DNA of 64,000 bases from Thauera sedimentorum (GTDB taxonomy: Bacteria > Pseudomonadota > Gammaproteobacteria > Burkholderiales > Rhodocyclaceae). Shown here piece by piece: positions 40,831 through 49,156 of this stretch. The position numbers and the translations under genes are program-made. Where the stretch lies: contig NZ_JACTAH010000001.1 in the NCBI RefSeq assembly GCF_014489115.1, forward strand, positions 1,302,001 to 1,366,000. The letters run 5' to 3'. Numbering within the stretch: the stretch's first letter is position 1; the number at the start of each line of letters is the position of its first letter. The notes under the pieces are model-generated. The model saw nothing but the letters and a program-made list of their open reading frames with translations. It did no database searches and was not told where the DNA came from.

Positions 40831-42066
40831 TCAGTTGGCCAGGCGCATCTTGAGCGGAATCAGCCCGGTCACGGCCAGCGCACCGCGCGGATCGCCGCCT
40901 TCGGGAACCAGCAGCGCATGCCCGGGAGCAACCTTGCTGCGGCTTCCCAGGCCGTTGAGCTGGCGCAACTGGGAGAGGGTCAGGCGGTGGCGCTTGGCCA
41001 CCGCGGCGAGCGATTCGCCGCGCTTGAGCCGGTAGGTTCGCCACAGCGGGCCGGATTCGGCAAGGGTCTGCAGGCGGGCTTCGAAAGCCTCGGCGCGGTC
41101 GGCGGGCACCACCAGGCTGTAGCCCTCGCGGGTGATCGCCGGCCGATTGAAGGCGGGGTTCAGCGCGACGAACTCCTCGATCGGCATCTCTGCCAGCCGC
41201 GCCGCGGTGGCCAGGTCGATGCCGACGGGCGACTCCACGGTGACGAAGTGCGGACGGTTGGCGACATAGGGCAGCTCGAAACCGAACTGCTCGGGATTCA
41301 TCACGATGTTCTTCAGCGCCTGCAGCTTGGGCACGTAGTTGCGCGTCTCGGCAGGCATGCGCAGGTGGCTGTACTCGGTGGGCAGTCCGGCATCCTCGTT
41401 GCGCTGCAGCGCCCGTCCCACCGAGCCTTCGCCCCAGTTGTAGGACGCCAGCGCCAGATGCCAGTCGCCGTGCATGTCGTAGATCTGCTGCAGGTATTCC
41501 AGCGCCGCGTCGGTGGAGGCGATCACGTCGCGGCGCTCGTCCACCCACTTGTCCTGGGTGAGCTTGTAGTGCCGGCCGGTGGAGGGGATGAACTGCCACA
41601 GGCCGGAGGCGCGGGCGCGCGAGTAGGCCAGCGGGTTGTAGCTGCTCTCCACCATCGGCAGCAGGGCCAGCTCGGCCGGCAGGCCGCGGGCCTCGATCTC
41701 GTTGATGATGTGGTAGAGATAACGCCCGCCGCGGGCGAAGACCTGCTTCAGGAAGCCGGGGCGTTCCAGGTAGAAGCGCTGGTAGGACTGCACTGCATCG
41801 TTGTCCAGGTCCGGCATGGCGAAGCCGCGCCGGATGCGGTCCCAGATGTCGTTGGCGTCGCGGGTGAGGTCCAGGGTGAGAACCCGGGGCAGGGAGGGGA
41901 CGCTCAGCGCATGGTGCTGCGCGGTCGTGCCCGGGAGCGCAGTGGTGGCGGGCGACAACAGGGCGAGCGGCCCGATCGGCTCCGGCGGCGGGTTCGTCGT
42001 CTGCGCGTGCACGGATGAGGCGAAACACAGGACGAAGCTGCAGATCAGGGCGGTGCGTGTTGCCAT
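40831..42066 (-). CDS. mltD: membrane-bound lytic murein transglycosylase D
   Basis: This periplasmic enzyme (411 residues) cleaves peptidoglycan to anhydromuropeptides. A signal peptide of about 21 residues (ALICSFVLCFASSVHA) is present. It has no lipobox Cys at the cleavage site, so it may not be a lipoprotein. The SLT domain has the catalytic Glu140 in LLPMVESSYNPLAYS, then ASGLWQFIPSTG. A LysM-like segment lies near the C-terminus (YRLKRGESLAAVAKRHRLT), with a weaker one before it. As in E. coli, it lies near gloB, a yafS-like gene, rnhA and dnaQ. Confidence 0.9.
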   Translation of the reverse strand: MATRTALICSFVLCFASSVHAQTTNPPPEPIGPLALLSPATTALPGTTAQHHALSVPSLPRVLTLDLTRDANDIWDRIRRGFAMPDLDNDAVQSYQRFYLERPGFLKQVFARGGRYLYHIINEIEARGLPAELALLPMVESSYNPLAYSRARASGLWQFIPSTGRHYKLTQDKWVDERRDVIASTDAALEYLQQIYDMHGDWHLALASYNWGEGSVGRALQRNEDAGLPTEYSHLRMPAETRNYVPKLQALKNIVMNPEQFGFELPYVANRPHFVTVESPVGIDLATAARLAEMPIEEFVALNPAFNRPAITREGYSLVVPADRAEAFEARLQTLAESGPLWRTYRLKRGESLAAVAKRHRLTLSQLRQLNGLGSRSKVAPGHALLVPEGGDPRGALAVTGLIPLKMRLAN

Positions 42067-42239
42067 GTGCGCCGGTACCGGAGTGCGGAAAACGCGAAAG
42101 TCTATCGACCGAAGCGGTAATACGTCAAACTCAGGGGCAAAAATCCCGCAAATAGGCGTATTTACGGAAGTTTCACCTGATACGATTACGCCATTCGCCA
42201 GATTCCCGCAAACCGTTTCCTTTCACTTCCGCCGCCGCA

Positions 42240-43208
42240 ATGAAGGCCCTGATCATCGAGGACACGCTCACCAGCGCCACCCTGGTCTGCCACCAGCTTG
42301 GCAAGATGGGGCTGGAGACCGTGCACGCGCGCGACGGCGAATCCGGCATCGAGCTGTTCAAGGCCGAACGGCCCGACCTGATCCTGCTCGACATCATCAT
42401 GCCCGGCCTGGACGGTTTCGAGGTGGCGCGGCGCATCCGTCAGCTGGAGAAGGACGGCGAGTGGACGCCCATCATCTTCCTCACCGCGCGCACCGGGGAC
42501 GAGGATCTGGAACGCGGCATCGAGGTGGGCGGCGACGACTACCTGATCAAGCCGGTCTCCGAGATCGTGCTCAAGGCCAAGGTGCGCGCCATGCAGCGCA
42601 TCGCCCAGATGCGCTATTCGCTGCTGGTGCTCACGCGCAAGCTCGACGAGGCCAATCGCGAGCTGACCCGGCTGTCCACCGCCGACGGCCTGACCGGCAT
42701 CGCCAACCGGCGGCGCTTCGACGAGACCCTGCTCAAGGAGTGGCGGCGCTGCGCGCGCGAGGAGCGGCCGCTGTCGCTGCTGCTGATCGACGTCGATTTC
42801 TTCAAGCCCTTCAACGACAACTACGGTCACCAGGTGGGCGACGAATGCCTCAAGGCCGTGGCCCGCACGCTGGCGCAGACCCTGCACCGGCCGTCGGACC
42901 TGGCCGCCCGCTACGGCGGCGAGGAGTTCGGCGTGATCCTGCCGGGTACGGACGAGCAGGGCGCCCTGGCGGTGGCCGAATCGCTGCGCGAGGCGGTACA
43001 GCAACTGGGCATCACGCATCGCTTTTCCGAGGTTGCGCAGGTGGTGACGATCAGTATCGGGCTGGCCTGCATCACGCCGCAACGTGGCAACGAGTCGGGT
43101 TTCATCCGTCTGCTCAAGGAAGCGGACGAGGCGCTCTATCAGGCCAAGACTGGCGGGCGGAACCGGGTGACCAAGGCATCCGACAACACCACTGAAAGGG
43201 TCGGCTGA
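42240..43208 (+). CDS. response regulator with GGDEF domain (diguanylate cyclase)
   Basis: This soluble 322-residue PleD/WspR-like regulator has a receiver domain (1-120) with D51 as phospho-acceptor (LILLDIIMPGLDGF) and K104 (LIKPVS). A short coiled-coil linker (about 125-148) leads to a GGDEF domain with intact GGEEF at 226-230. Phosphorylation should switch on c-di-GMP synthesis. Its stop overlaps the next gene's start (TGATG), so the two regulators are co-expressed. No kinase lies beside them. Confidence 0.92.
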   Translation: MKALIIEDTLTSATLVCHQLGKMGLETVHARDGESGIELFKAERPDLILLDIIMPGLDGFEVARRIRQLEKDGEWTPIIFLTARTGDEDLERGIEVGGDDYLIKPVSEIVLKAKVRAMQRIAQMRYSLLVLTRKLDEANRELTRLSTADGLTGIANRRRFDETLLKEWRRCAREERPLSLLLIDVDFFKPFNDNYGHQVGDECLKAVARTLAQTLHRPSDLAARYGGEEFGVILPGTDEQGALAVAESLREAVQQLGITHRFSEVAQVVTISIGLACITPQRGNESGFIRLLKEADEALYQAKTGGRNRVTKASDNTTERVG

Positions 43209-43588
43209 TGCGTCTTTCCTCCAAGCGGGTAGTCATCGTCGATGACAACGAGAGCATCCGCGTGGTGCTGCGCGCCATTGTTCGCCAGGCCGGGCTGCAG
43301 GTGGTCGGCGAGGCGCGCGACGGCAATGGGGCGCTGGAGGTCATCGAACGCTGGCAGCCGGATCTGGTGTGCCTCGACGTCGTCATGCCGGGGCGCGACG
43401 GAGTGGAGGTGCTGGCCGAACTCAAGCGCCGTCATCCGCATGTACGCGTGCTGATGATCACCGGCAAGTCGGACCGCGAGACCGTGGAGAGCATGATCCA
43501 GCAGGGCGCCAGCGGCATCGTGGTCAAGCCCTTCAATGCCGCGCGGGTCATCGAGACCATCCAGCGCGCCTTTGGCCTGGCCGGCTGA
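43208..43588 (+). CDS. single-domain response regulator (CheY-like)
   Basis: This 126-residue receiver domain has no output domain. The acidic pocket is DD (12-13), the phospho-acceptor D57 is in CLDVVMPGRDG, and the conserved Thr/Lys are in LMITGKS and VVKPFN. It is coupled to the preceding response-regulator cyclase and probably shares or buffers its phosphate. It ends 13 bases before the convergent gloB. Confidence 0.9.
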   Translation: MRLSSKRVVIVDDNESIRVVLRAIVRQAGLQVVGEARDGNGALEVIERWQPDLVCLDVVMPGRDGVEVLAELKRRHPHVRVLMITGKSDRETVESMIQQGASGIVVKPFNAARVIETIQRAFGLAG

Positions 43589-43601
43589 GCCCGGGCCCTC
43601 C

Positions 43602-44366
43602 TCAGAAACAGTCCTTCCAGCGCCGCAGCGCGGCGAAGCACTCCGCGGGCGAGGCGGGCGCCTGCCCCGTGTGCCGCGCCACCGCGGCGATGACCCCGGC
43701 CTCATGCACCCGCAGGAAGGGGTTCACCGTGCGCTCCAGGCCTATGCTCGACGGCAGCGTCGGCTCTCCGCGGGCTCGGCGTGCCTCGCAGTCGGCCGCA
43801 TAGCGGTCGCGCGCCGGATTGTCCGGCTCCACGGCGCGGGAGAAGGCGAGGTTGGCCAGGGTGTATTCGTGGGTGCAGTAAACCGCGGTATCGTCCGGCA
43901 GGTCGGCCAGGCGCTGCAGCGAGGCGAACAGCTGCTCCGCGCTGCCGCCCAGCAACCGGCCACAGCCGGCCGAGAACAAGGTGTCGCCGCAGAACAGCAG
44001 GCCCGGCGCGTGGTAAGCCACGTGCCCCGCGGTGTGGCCGGGCACGTCGAGTACGGTGAAGCGCTGTCCGAGCGCCGGCAGTTCGACCACGTCGCCCTCG
44101 GCGACCGGATGGCTGACCCCGGCGATGGCCTCGGTCGCCGGGCCGAACACCGGCACAGGATGGCGCGCCAGCAGGGCGGCGAGGCCACCGATGTGGTCGG
44201 CGTGATGGTGGGTGACCAGGATTGCGGCGAGGCTCAGTGCCTGCGCGGCAAGGTGGCTCTCCACCACCGCGGCGTCGCCCGGGTCGACCACCACCGCGTT
44301 GCGCCCGTGGCGCAGCAGCCAGATGTAGTTATCGCGAAAGGCGGGAAGGGGGATAATGGCGTCCAT
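43602..44366 (-). CDS. gloB: hydroxyacylglutathione hydrolase (glyoxalase II)
   Basis: This metallo-beta-lactamase-fold enzyme (254 residues) hydrolyses S-D-lactoylglutathione, the second step of methylglyoxal detoxification. The metal-binding THHHADHIG is at 52-60. Further His/Asp ligands lie in PGHTAGH, FCGDTLFSAGCGR and CTHEYTLANLAF. The start at 44366 (MDAIIPLPAFRDNYIW) matches the family; the next Met upstream, at 44396, would overlap the divergent methyltransferase start. Confidence 0.93.
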   Translation of the reverse strand: MDAIIPLPAFRDNYIWLLRHGRNAVVVDPGDAAVVESHLAAQALSLAAILVTHHHADHIGGLAALLARHPVPVFGPATEAIAGVSHPVAEGDVVELPALGQRFTVLDVPGHTAGHVAYHAPGLLFCGDTLFSAGCGRLLGGSAEQLFASLQRLADLPDDTAVYCTHEYTLANLAFSRAVEPDNPARDRYAADCEARRARGEPTLPSSIGLERTVNPFLRVHEAGVIAAVARHTGQAPASPAECFAALRRWKDCF

Positions 44367-44394
44367 GCCGCAGATTCTGAAGCGCTGACCGCTC

Positions 44395-45132
44395 ATGTCA
44401 ATTCTCAGTCTGTCCGACTGGCTGGATACCCCGCAGGGGCGCTACCTGCTCGGCTGGGAACAGGAGGGCTTCGACCGCCTGGTGGCCGACCTGTTCGGCT
44501 ACAACGCGGTGCAGATCGGTCTGCCGGAGGTGGATTTCCTGCGTGCCAACCGCATGCCCTTCCGCTTCCACGCCGACCGGCTGGGCGAGGCGGCGGTGAT
44601 CACGCGCAGCGAGGCGCTGCCCTTCGCCAGCGCCAGCCTGGATCTGGTGATCCTGCCACACGTGCTGGAGTTCTCCAGCACGCCGCATCAGGTGCTGCGC
44701 GAGGTCGAGCGGGTGTTGATGCCGGAGGGCAACGTGATCATCTCCGGCTTCAACCCGTTCAGCCTGTGGGGGCTGCGCAGGCTGGCGGCCCGACGGCGGG
44801 GCGCCTTTCCGTGGCGGGGCCAGTACCTGTCGCCCTTCCGCATCAAGGACTGGCTGACGCTGCTCGGTTTCGAGACCCAGTCGGCCGGCTTCGGCTGCTA
44901 CGCGCCGGCGGTGCGCAGCGAGCAGTGGCTGGCGCGCTGGCATTTTCTCGATCGCGCCGGACCGCGCTGGTGGCCGATCTGCGGAGCGGTGTATCTGATG
45001 CACGGGGTCAAGCGCGTGCAGGGGATGCGGCTGATCACCCCGAACTGGCGCGAGAAGCGCGCCGCAGCAAAACGCATGGCACCGATCGCCCAGCGCGGCC
45101 GTTCGGTGACCGGAACAAGGAAAACGCAATAG
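44395..45132 (+). CDS. YafS-like SAM-dependent methyltransferase
   Basis: This is a 245-residue class I methyltransferase (DUF/Methyltransf_11 type). It has a short N-terminal Trp/Tyr segment (LDTPQGRYLLGWEQEGFDRL) and a methyltransferase core with LPFASASLDLVILPHVLEFSSTPHQVLREVERVLMPEG split over residues about 74-110. The substrate is unknown. It is divergent from gloB and runs straight into rnhA (TAG-ATG without gap), the same setting as yafS in E. coli. The C-terminal 30 residues are basic. Confidence 0.82.
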   Translation: MSILSLSDWLDTPQGRYLLGWEQEGFDRLVADLFGYNAVQIGLPEVDFLRANRMPFRFHADRLGEAAVITRSEALPFASASLDLVILPHVLEFSSTPHQVLREVERVLMPEGNVIISGFNPFSLWGLRRLAARRRGAFPWRGQYLSPFRIKDWLTLLGFETQSAGFGCYAPAVRSEQWLARWHFLDRAGPRWWPICGAVYLMHGVKRVQGMRLITPNWREKRAAAKRMAPIAQRGRSVTGTRKTQ

Positions 45133-45591
45133 ATGGAAGTTGTCGAGATATTCACCGACGGGGCCTGCAGCGGTAATCCCGGCCCCGGCGGCTGGGGTGC
45201 CATTCTGCGCAGCGGCGCGCACGAGAAGGAAATCTGGGGCGGCGAGCCGCACACCACCAACAATCGCATGGAACTGCTGGCGGTGATCCGCGCACTCAAC
45301 GCGCTCAAGCGCCCGGTGGACGCGCGTGTACATACCGACAGCCAGTACGTGCAGAAGGGCATCTCCGAATGGATCCACGGCTGGAAGGCGCGCGGCTGGA
45401 AAACCGCCGCCAAGGAGCCGGTGAAGAATGCCGACCTGTGGCAGGCGCTGGACGATGCCGCACGCCGCCACAAGGTGGACTGGATCTGGGTGCGCGGCCA
45501 CGCCGGCCACGTGGAGAACGAACGCGCCGACGCGCTCGCGCGCCGCGGCGTGGATGCGGTGCGCAAGAGCGGCGCCGCGGTTGAATGCTGA
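45133..45591 (+). CDS. rnhA: ribonuclease HI
   Basis: This enzyme degrades RNA in RNA-DNA hybrids. The 152-residue protein has all the catalytic residues: D9 ([14 protein letters not shown]), E47 (NNRMELLA), D69 (HTDSQYV) and D133 (ERADALA), plus H123 in VRGHAGH. The basic hand with paired Trp ([12 protein letters not shown]) is present. It begins at the base after the methyltransferase stop and lies 22 bases before dnaQ on the same strand. In E. coli the two are divergent. Confidence 0.95.
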   Translation: MEVVEIFTDGACSGNPGPGGWGAILRSGAHEKEIWGGEPHTTNNRMELLAVIRALNALKRPVDARVHTDSQYVQKGISEWIHGWKARGWKTAAKEPVKNADLWQALDDAARRHKVDWIWVRGHAGHVENERADALARRGVDAVRKSGAAVEC

Positions 45592-45613
45592 ACACAGCAG
45601 GGAAGCGAGACAG

Positions 45614-46342
45614 ATGAGACAGATCGTCCTCGATACCGAAACCACCGGCCTGGACTGGCGCAACGGCGACCGGGTCATCGAGATCGGCTGCGTGGAGCTG
45701 GTCAACCGCAGCCTCACTGGCCGCCATTACCACGTGTACATCAACCCCGAGCGCGGCATCGACGCCGAGGCGGTGGCTGTGCACGGCATCACCGAGGACT
45801 TCCTCGCCGACAAGCCGCGCTTTGCCGACGTTGCGGCCGATTTCGAAGCCTTCGTGCGCGACGCCGAGCTGGTGATCCACAACGCGAGCTTCGACGTCGG
45901 CTTCCTCAACCACGAGCTGTCGAGGCTCGGCCGGCCGGCGCTGGATGCGCTGTGCGCCGGGGTCATCGACACGCTGAAGATGGCCAAGGAGCAGAACCCG
46001 GGCAAGAAGGCCTCGCTCGATGCGCTGTGCGGGCTCTACCAGGTGGACAATGGCCACCGCACCCTGCACGGCGCGCTGCTCGACGCGGAGATCCTCGCCG
46101 AGGTCTACCTGGCGATGACGCGCGGGCAGGAGAGCCTGATCATGGCCCTGGACGAGCCCGCGCCCGGATCGATGGAGGCCGAGGCGGCGCTGGGCGAGCG
46201 CCCGGTGCTGGCGGTGCTGCGCGCCAGCGAGGACGAACTCGCGGCGCACGCTGCGGTGCTGCAGGACATCGCCAAGGCCACCAAGGGCCAGTGCCTGTGG
46301 CTGCCGCCCGAACCGGCGGAAGCGGAGGCCGGCGCGGCCTGA
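45614..46342 (+). CDS. dnaQ: DNA polymerase III epsilon subunit (proofreading exonuclease)
   Basis: This 3'-5' exonuclease of the replicative polymerase has 242 residues. The DEDDh motifs are D7 and E9 in LDTETTGLDW, the Asp of HNASFDVGFLNHEL, and the His/Asp of HRTLHGALLDAEI. The C-terminal 60 residues include the polymerase-binding tail and are Ala/Glu-rich. A clamp-binding QESLIMALDE-type segment follows the exonuclease fold. The gene is followed by a MITE-like element 16 bases after its stop. Confidence 0.94.
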   Translation: MRQIVLDTETTGLDWRNGDRVIEIGCVELVNRSLTGRHYHVYINPERGIDAEAVAVHGITEDFLADKPRFADVAADFEAFVRDAELVIHNASFDVGFLNHELSRLGRPALDALCAGVIDTLKMAKEQNPGKKASLDALCGLYQVDNGHRTLHGALLDAEILAEVYLAMTRGQESLIMALDEPAPGSMEAEAALGERPVLAVLRASEDELAAHAAVLQDIAKATKGQCLWLPPEPAEAEAGAA

Positions 46343-46358
46343 TCCACAGGGGCGCTCG

Positions 46359-46501
46359 GAATGTGTGAAGAAATCGTAGCGAGCGGGTCGGTGGCAAGGC
46401 GCGCGGCGCACAGCGACCGAGACATATCGGATGGATAGGCGAGGGAGCGAGCACCGCGCAACGCCGCCATCGGCCCGCGCAGTAGATTCATTCGCACATT
46501 C
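46359..46501. mobile_element. MITE-like element with imperfect terminal inverted repeats
   Basis: GAATGTGTGAAGAAATC (46359) faces GATTCATTCGCACATTC (46485-46501); the arms match at most positions. The 143-bp span has no supported gene and ends exactly one base before the stop codon of the convergent oxidase gene. Its sequence differs from the 178-bp element at 19367, so it is a separate family. Confidence 0.55.
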
Positions 46502-47626
46502 TCAGGCGGCGGACAGACGCTCGGTGACCGTCTCGGCGATCGCCAGCGCGGCGGTCAGCCCCGGCGACTCGATGCCGAACAGATTGACCAGGCCCGGCAC
46601 CCCGTGCGTCTGCGGTCCGTCGATGCGGAAGTCCGCAGCGGCCTCGCCGGGGGCGTTGATTTTCGGGCGGACGCCCGAATAGTCCGACGCCAGCGCACCG
46701 TCGGGCAGGGCCGGCCAGTAGCGTCGGATTTCGCCGTAGAAGGCTGCCGCCCGCGCAGGATCGACCCGATAGTCGAGCGCTTCCGCATCCGCCGGCAGGT
46801 CCAGCCATTCCACATCCGGGCCAAAGCGGGCCCGCCCCTGCAGGTCGAGGGTGAGATGAACGCCCAGACCGGCCGTTTCCGGGACGGGGTAAACCAGCCG
46901 CGAGAAGGGCGCGCGCGCCTGCAGCGAGAAGTAGCTGCCCTTGGCGAAGTAGGCCTTGGGCACGTGGGCGGTCGTCAGCCCCTCGATGCGTGCGGCCAGG
47001 GCCGGCGCGCCCAGGCCTGCAGCGTTGATCACGGTGCGGGCCACCAGGCGCATCGGCGCCTCGCCACCGGTGCGCAGTTCGATGCCCGCCGCGGTGACCG
47101 CAGCGCCCAGTGCCGGCGTGTTGAGCGCGAGGATCGCCCCGTCGGCTTCGGCGTCGCCCAGCAGGGCCAGCATCAGCCCGTGCGAATCGACGATGCCGGT
47201 TGAAGGCGAGAGCAACGCGGCTTCGCAGTTCAGTTGCGGCTCCATGCGCGCCGCTTCCGCCCGGTCGATGAACTGCAGGTCGTCCACGCCGTTGGCCCGC
47301 GCACGTGCTGCGATGCGTTCGAGTTCGTCGATCTGCGCAGCCGAGGTGGCGACCACCAGCTTGCCGCAGCGCCGGTGGGCGATGCTGCGCTCACGACAAT
47401 AGGCGTACAGCAGTTCGCGGCCACGCACGCACAGCCGCGCCTTGAGCGAGCCGGGCGGGTAGTACAGGCCGGCGTGAATCACCTCGCTGTTGCGGCTGGA
47501 GATGCCGCCACCGAAGCGTTCGCCGGCTTCCAGTACGATCACCTCGCGCCCGGCGGCCGCCAGGGCACGGGCGCACGCCAGGCCGACCACGCCGGCGCCG
47601 ATCACCACGCAATCGACGTGTTCCAT
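46502..47626 (-). CDS. LhgO-like FAD-dependent oxidoreductase
   Basis: This 374-residue DAO-fold flavoprotein resembles L-2-hydroxyglutarate oxidase and related dehydrogenases. The FAD motif [14 protein letters not shown] begins near residue 10, followed by [23 protein letters not shown], a hallmark of this group. It has no membrane helix. The substrate is likely a small 2-hydroxy acid, but this is inferred from the family. It is separated from the upstream CBS gene by a strong terminator, so it needs its own promoter in a very short gap or receives read-through. Confidence 0.85.
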   Translation of the reverse strand: MEHVDCVVIGAGVVGLACARALAAAGREVIVLEAGERFGGGISSRNSEVIHAGLYYPPGSLKARLCVRGRELLYAYCRERSIAHRRCGKLVVATSAAQIDELERIAARARANGVDDLQFIDRAEAARMEPQLNCEAALLSPSTGIVDSHGLMLALLGDAEADGAILALNTPALGAAVTAAGIELRTGGEAPMRLVARTVINAAGLGAPALAARIEGLTTAHVPKAYFAKGSYFSLQARAPFSRLVYPVPETAGLGVHLTLDLQGRARFGPDVEWLDLPADAEALDYRVDPARAAAFYGEIRRYWPALPDGALASDYSGVRPKINAPGEAAADFRIDGPQTHGVPGLVNLFGIESPGLTAALAIAETVTERLSAA

Positions 47627-47636
47627 GTCATCCAGG

Positions 47637-47664
47637 AAAAAACCGCCCTGCGCAACGAGGGCGG
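47637..47664 (-). terminator. Rho-independent terminator after the CBS gene
   Basis: On the minus strand CCGCCCT and AGGGCGG form a stem with an 8-base loop, followed by TTTTTT. It ends the nqrM-CBS transcript 13 bases after the CBS stop and 10 bases before the oxidase start. Confidence 0.85.
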
Positions 47665-47677
47665 GAATACGGGACGC

Positions 47678-48076
47678 TCAGCGGCGCAGCTTCTCCATCG
47701 CGCGCAACACGTCGCGGCGGGAGATCTGGCCGATCAGGCGCTTGCCGTCGACCACCGGCAGGCAGCGGTAGGGGCGGGAGATGAACAGTTCGATGGCGTC
47801 AACGAGATTGGCATCCCCTTGCAGCGACAGGACGTCGCGCGCCATGTAGTCCTGCACCAACCCGCCGCGGCCGTCGAAGTAGGACGAGTTCAGCGCGATG
47901 CGCAGGCAGTCCTTCTCCGAGAGGAAGCCCACCAACTGGCCGGCATCGTCGGCGACCGGCGCGCCGCTCAGCTGGTGGTGCAACAGTTTGTGGATGGCAT
48001 CGAGCACATTGGTCTGCGGTTTGAAGGCGAGGTGATCTCCGATCATGTAGTCCTTGACGAGCAGCGACTGCAGCAT
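47678..48076 (-). CDS. CBS-domain protein
   Basis: This 132-residue protein consists of two CBS domains only (about 8-62 and 75-130), which usually bind adenine nucleotides. GAPVADDAGQLVGFLSEKDCL and CLPVVDGKRLIGQISRRDVL are the typical repeat endings. It is 12 bases downstream of nqrM on the same strand, so the two are likely one transcript. What it regulates is not known. Confidence 0.88.
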   Translation of the reverse strand: MLQSLLVKDYMIGDHLAFKPQTNVLDAIHKLLHHQLSGAPVADDAGQLVGFLSEKDCLRIALNSSYFDGRGGLVQDYMARDVLSLQGDANLVDAIELFISRPYRCLPVVDGKRLIGQISRRDVLRAMEKLRR

Positions 48077-48088
48077 GATTTCTCCCTA

Positions 48089-48298
48089 TCAGTTGTTGTT
48101 CGCTTCGGCTTCTTCCTGGGCTTGCATGCGCGCGAGCCGCTTCGGGCATGGCTTCTCGCAGCCGGCCTCGCACTCCAGCCCCACGCGCCCCAGCCCGCCG
48201 CAGCTGCCGCCGATCGGGTTACGGCCGGCGATCACGCCGATGGCCATGCCGGCCACCAGGATGGCAACGATGATGAAGGTGAGGATGAAAATCGTCAT
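48089..48298 (-). CDS. nqrM: NqrM-type Na+-NQR maturation protein
   Basis: This 69-residue membrane protein has one N-terminal helix (TIFILTFIIVAILVAGMAIGV) followed by a Cys cluster: GGSCGGLG, LECEAGCEKPC. This is the DUF539/NqrM pattern, needed to insert iron into the sodium-pumping NADH:quinone oxidoreductase. The nqrA-F genes are not in the window, though NqrM is usually next to them. The start is the ATG at 48298, giving a helix directly at the N-terminus. Confidence 0.85.
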   Translation of the reverse strand: MTIFILTFIIVAILVAGMAIGVIAGRNPIGGSCGGLGRVGLECEAGCEKPCPKRLARMQAQEEAEANNN

Positions 48299-48400
48299 GG
48301 GGTCGATACGCTCCGTTTGCTGCCCGTATCCGCCCTTGGGGCGAAGCCGTGGTTCATGACCACGATGATACAAGCGGTTTGCACAAATGCCATCAGGTCC

Positions 48401-49156
48401 TCAGAGGACCAGCCGCCCGCCCGGCAGGCTGCCGGCCTGCTCGAGCCGGGTGACCGTGGGCAGCAGATCCATGCCGGTTCGAGCCTTGAGCTGCTGCGCG
48501 CGTTCCCTGAGTTCGCTCGCCGGCAGCACGATCTGCTCGCCGGCGGCGCCGAAGGCCACCACGTTGCCGCTGTCGCAGGACGGGAAAGCGATGGCGCGGT
48601 CCTCGAAGGCGGTGATGATGCGCTCCAGGCTAGCGCGAAAGCCGCGCGAGCGGCCGAACAGGTTGACCGCCATCAGCCCGGTATCGGACAGGCGGCTGCG
48701 CACCGCCTGGTAGAAGGGCAGGGTGTCGAGCACGCCTGCGCGGGCGTTGCGGTCGTAGCCGTCGACCAGGATGTAGTCGAAGCGGCGCTGGGTGTTCAGC
48801 ACGTAATCCGCGCCGCAGCCGATGTGGATGGCGAGCCGCGCATCTTCGTCCGGCAGGCGGAAGAACTGGTGCGCGGCGGCGACCACGCGCGGCTCGATCT
48901 CCACCACCTGAATGCGCAGCTGCGGGCAATGGTGGTAGAGGAACTTGGTCACCGACGCGGCACCCAGGCCGATCACCAAGGCGGTCTTCGGCCAGCCGTC
49001 AGGGTCGCGCAGCAGCAGGCCGGCCATCATCTCGCGCGTGTAGGCCAGTTCCAGTGCATTGGGCTTGCGGATGCGCATCGCGCCCTGGATCCACTCCGAG
49101 CCGAAGTGCAGGTAGCGCACGCCGGCTTCCTCGCTGATGTCGATGGGCGTGCTCAA
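48401..49156 (-). CDS. spermidine synthase-like methyltransferase-fold protein
   Basis: This 251-residue protein has the spermidine synthase/SAM-binding fold ([20 protein letters not shown], then [16 protein letters not shown], then [11 protein letters not shown]). The polyamine-site motifs of true SpeE (two conserved Asp in DGGDG) are not intact, so the substrate may differ. The start is TTG at 49156, overlapping the mutS stop as TTGA, a coupled arrangement; the frame upstream of it is antisense-like. It is the second gene of a mutS operon. Confidence 0.82.
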   Translation of the reverse strand: MSTPIDISEEAGVRYLHFGSEWIQGAMRIRKPNALELAYTREMMAGLLLRDPDGWPKTALVIGLGAASVTKFLYHHCPQLRIQVVEIEPRVVAAAHQFFRLPDEDARLAIHIGCGADYVLNTQRRFDYILVDGYDRNARAGVLDTLPFYQAVRSRLSDTGLMAVNLFGRSRGFRASLERIITAFEDRAIAFPSCDSGNVVAFGAAGEQIVLPASELRERAQQLKARTGMDLLPTVTRLEQAGSLPGGRLVL

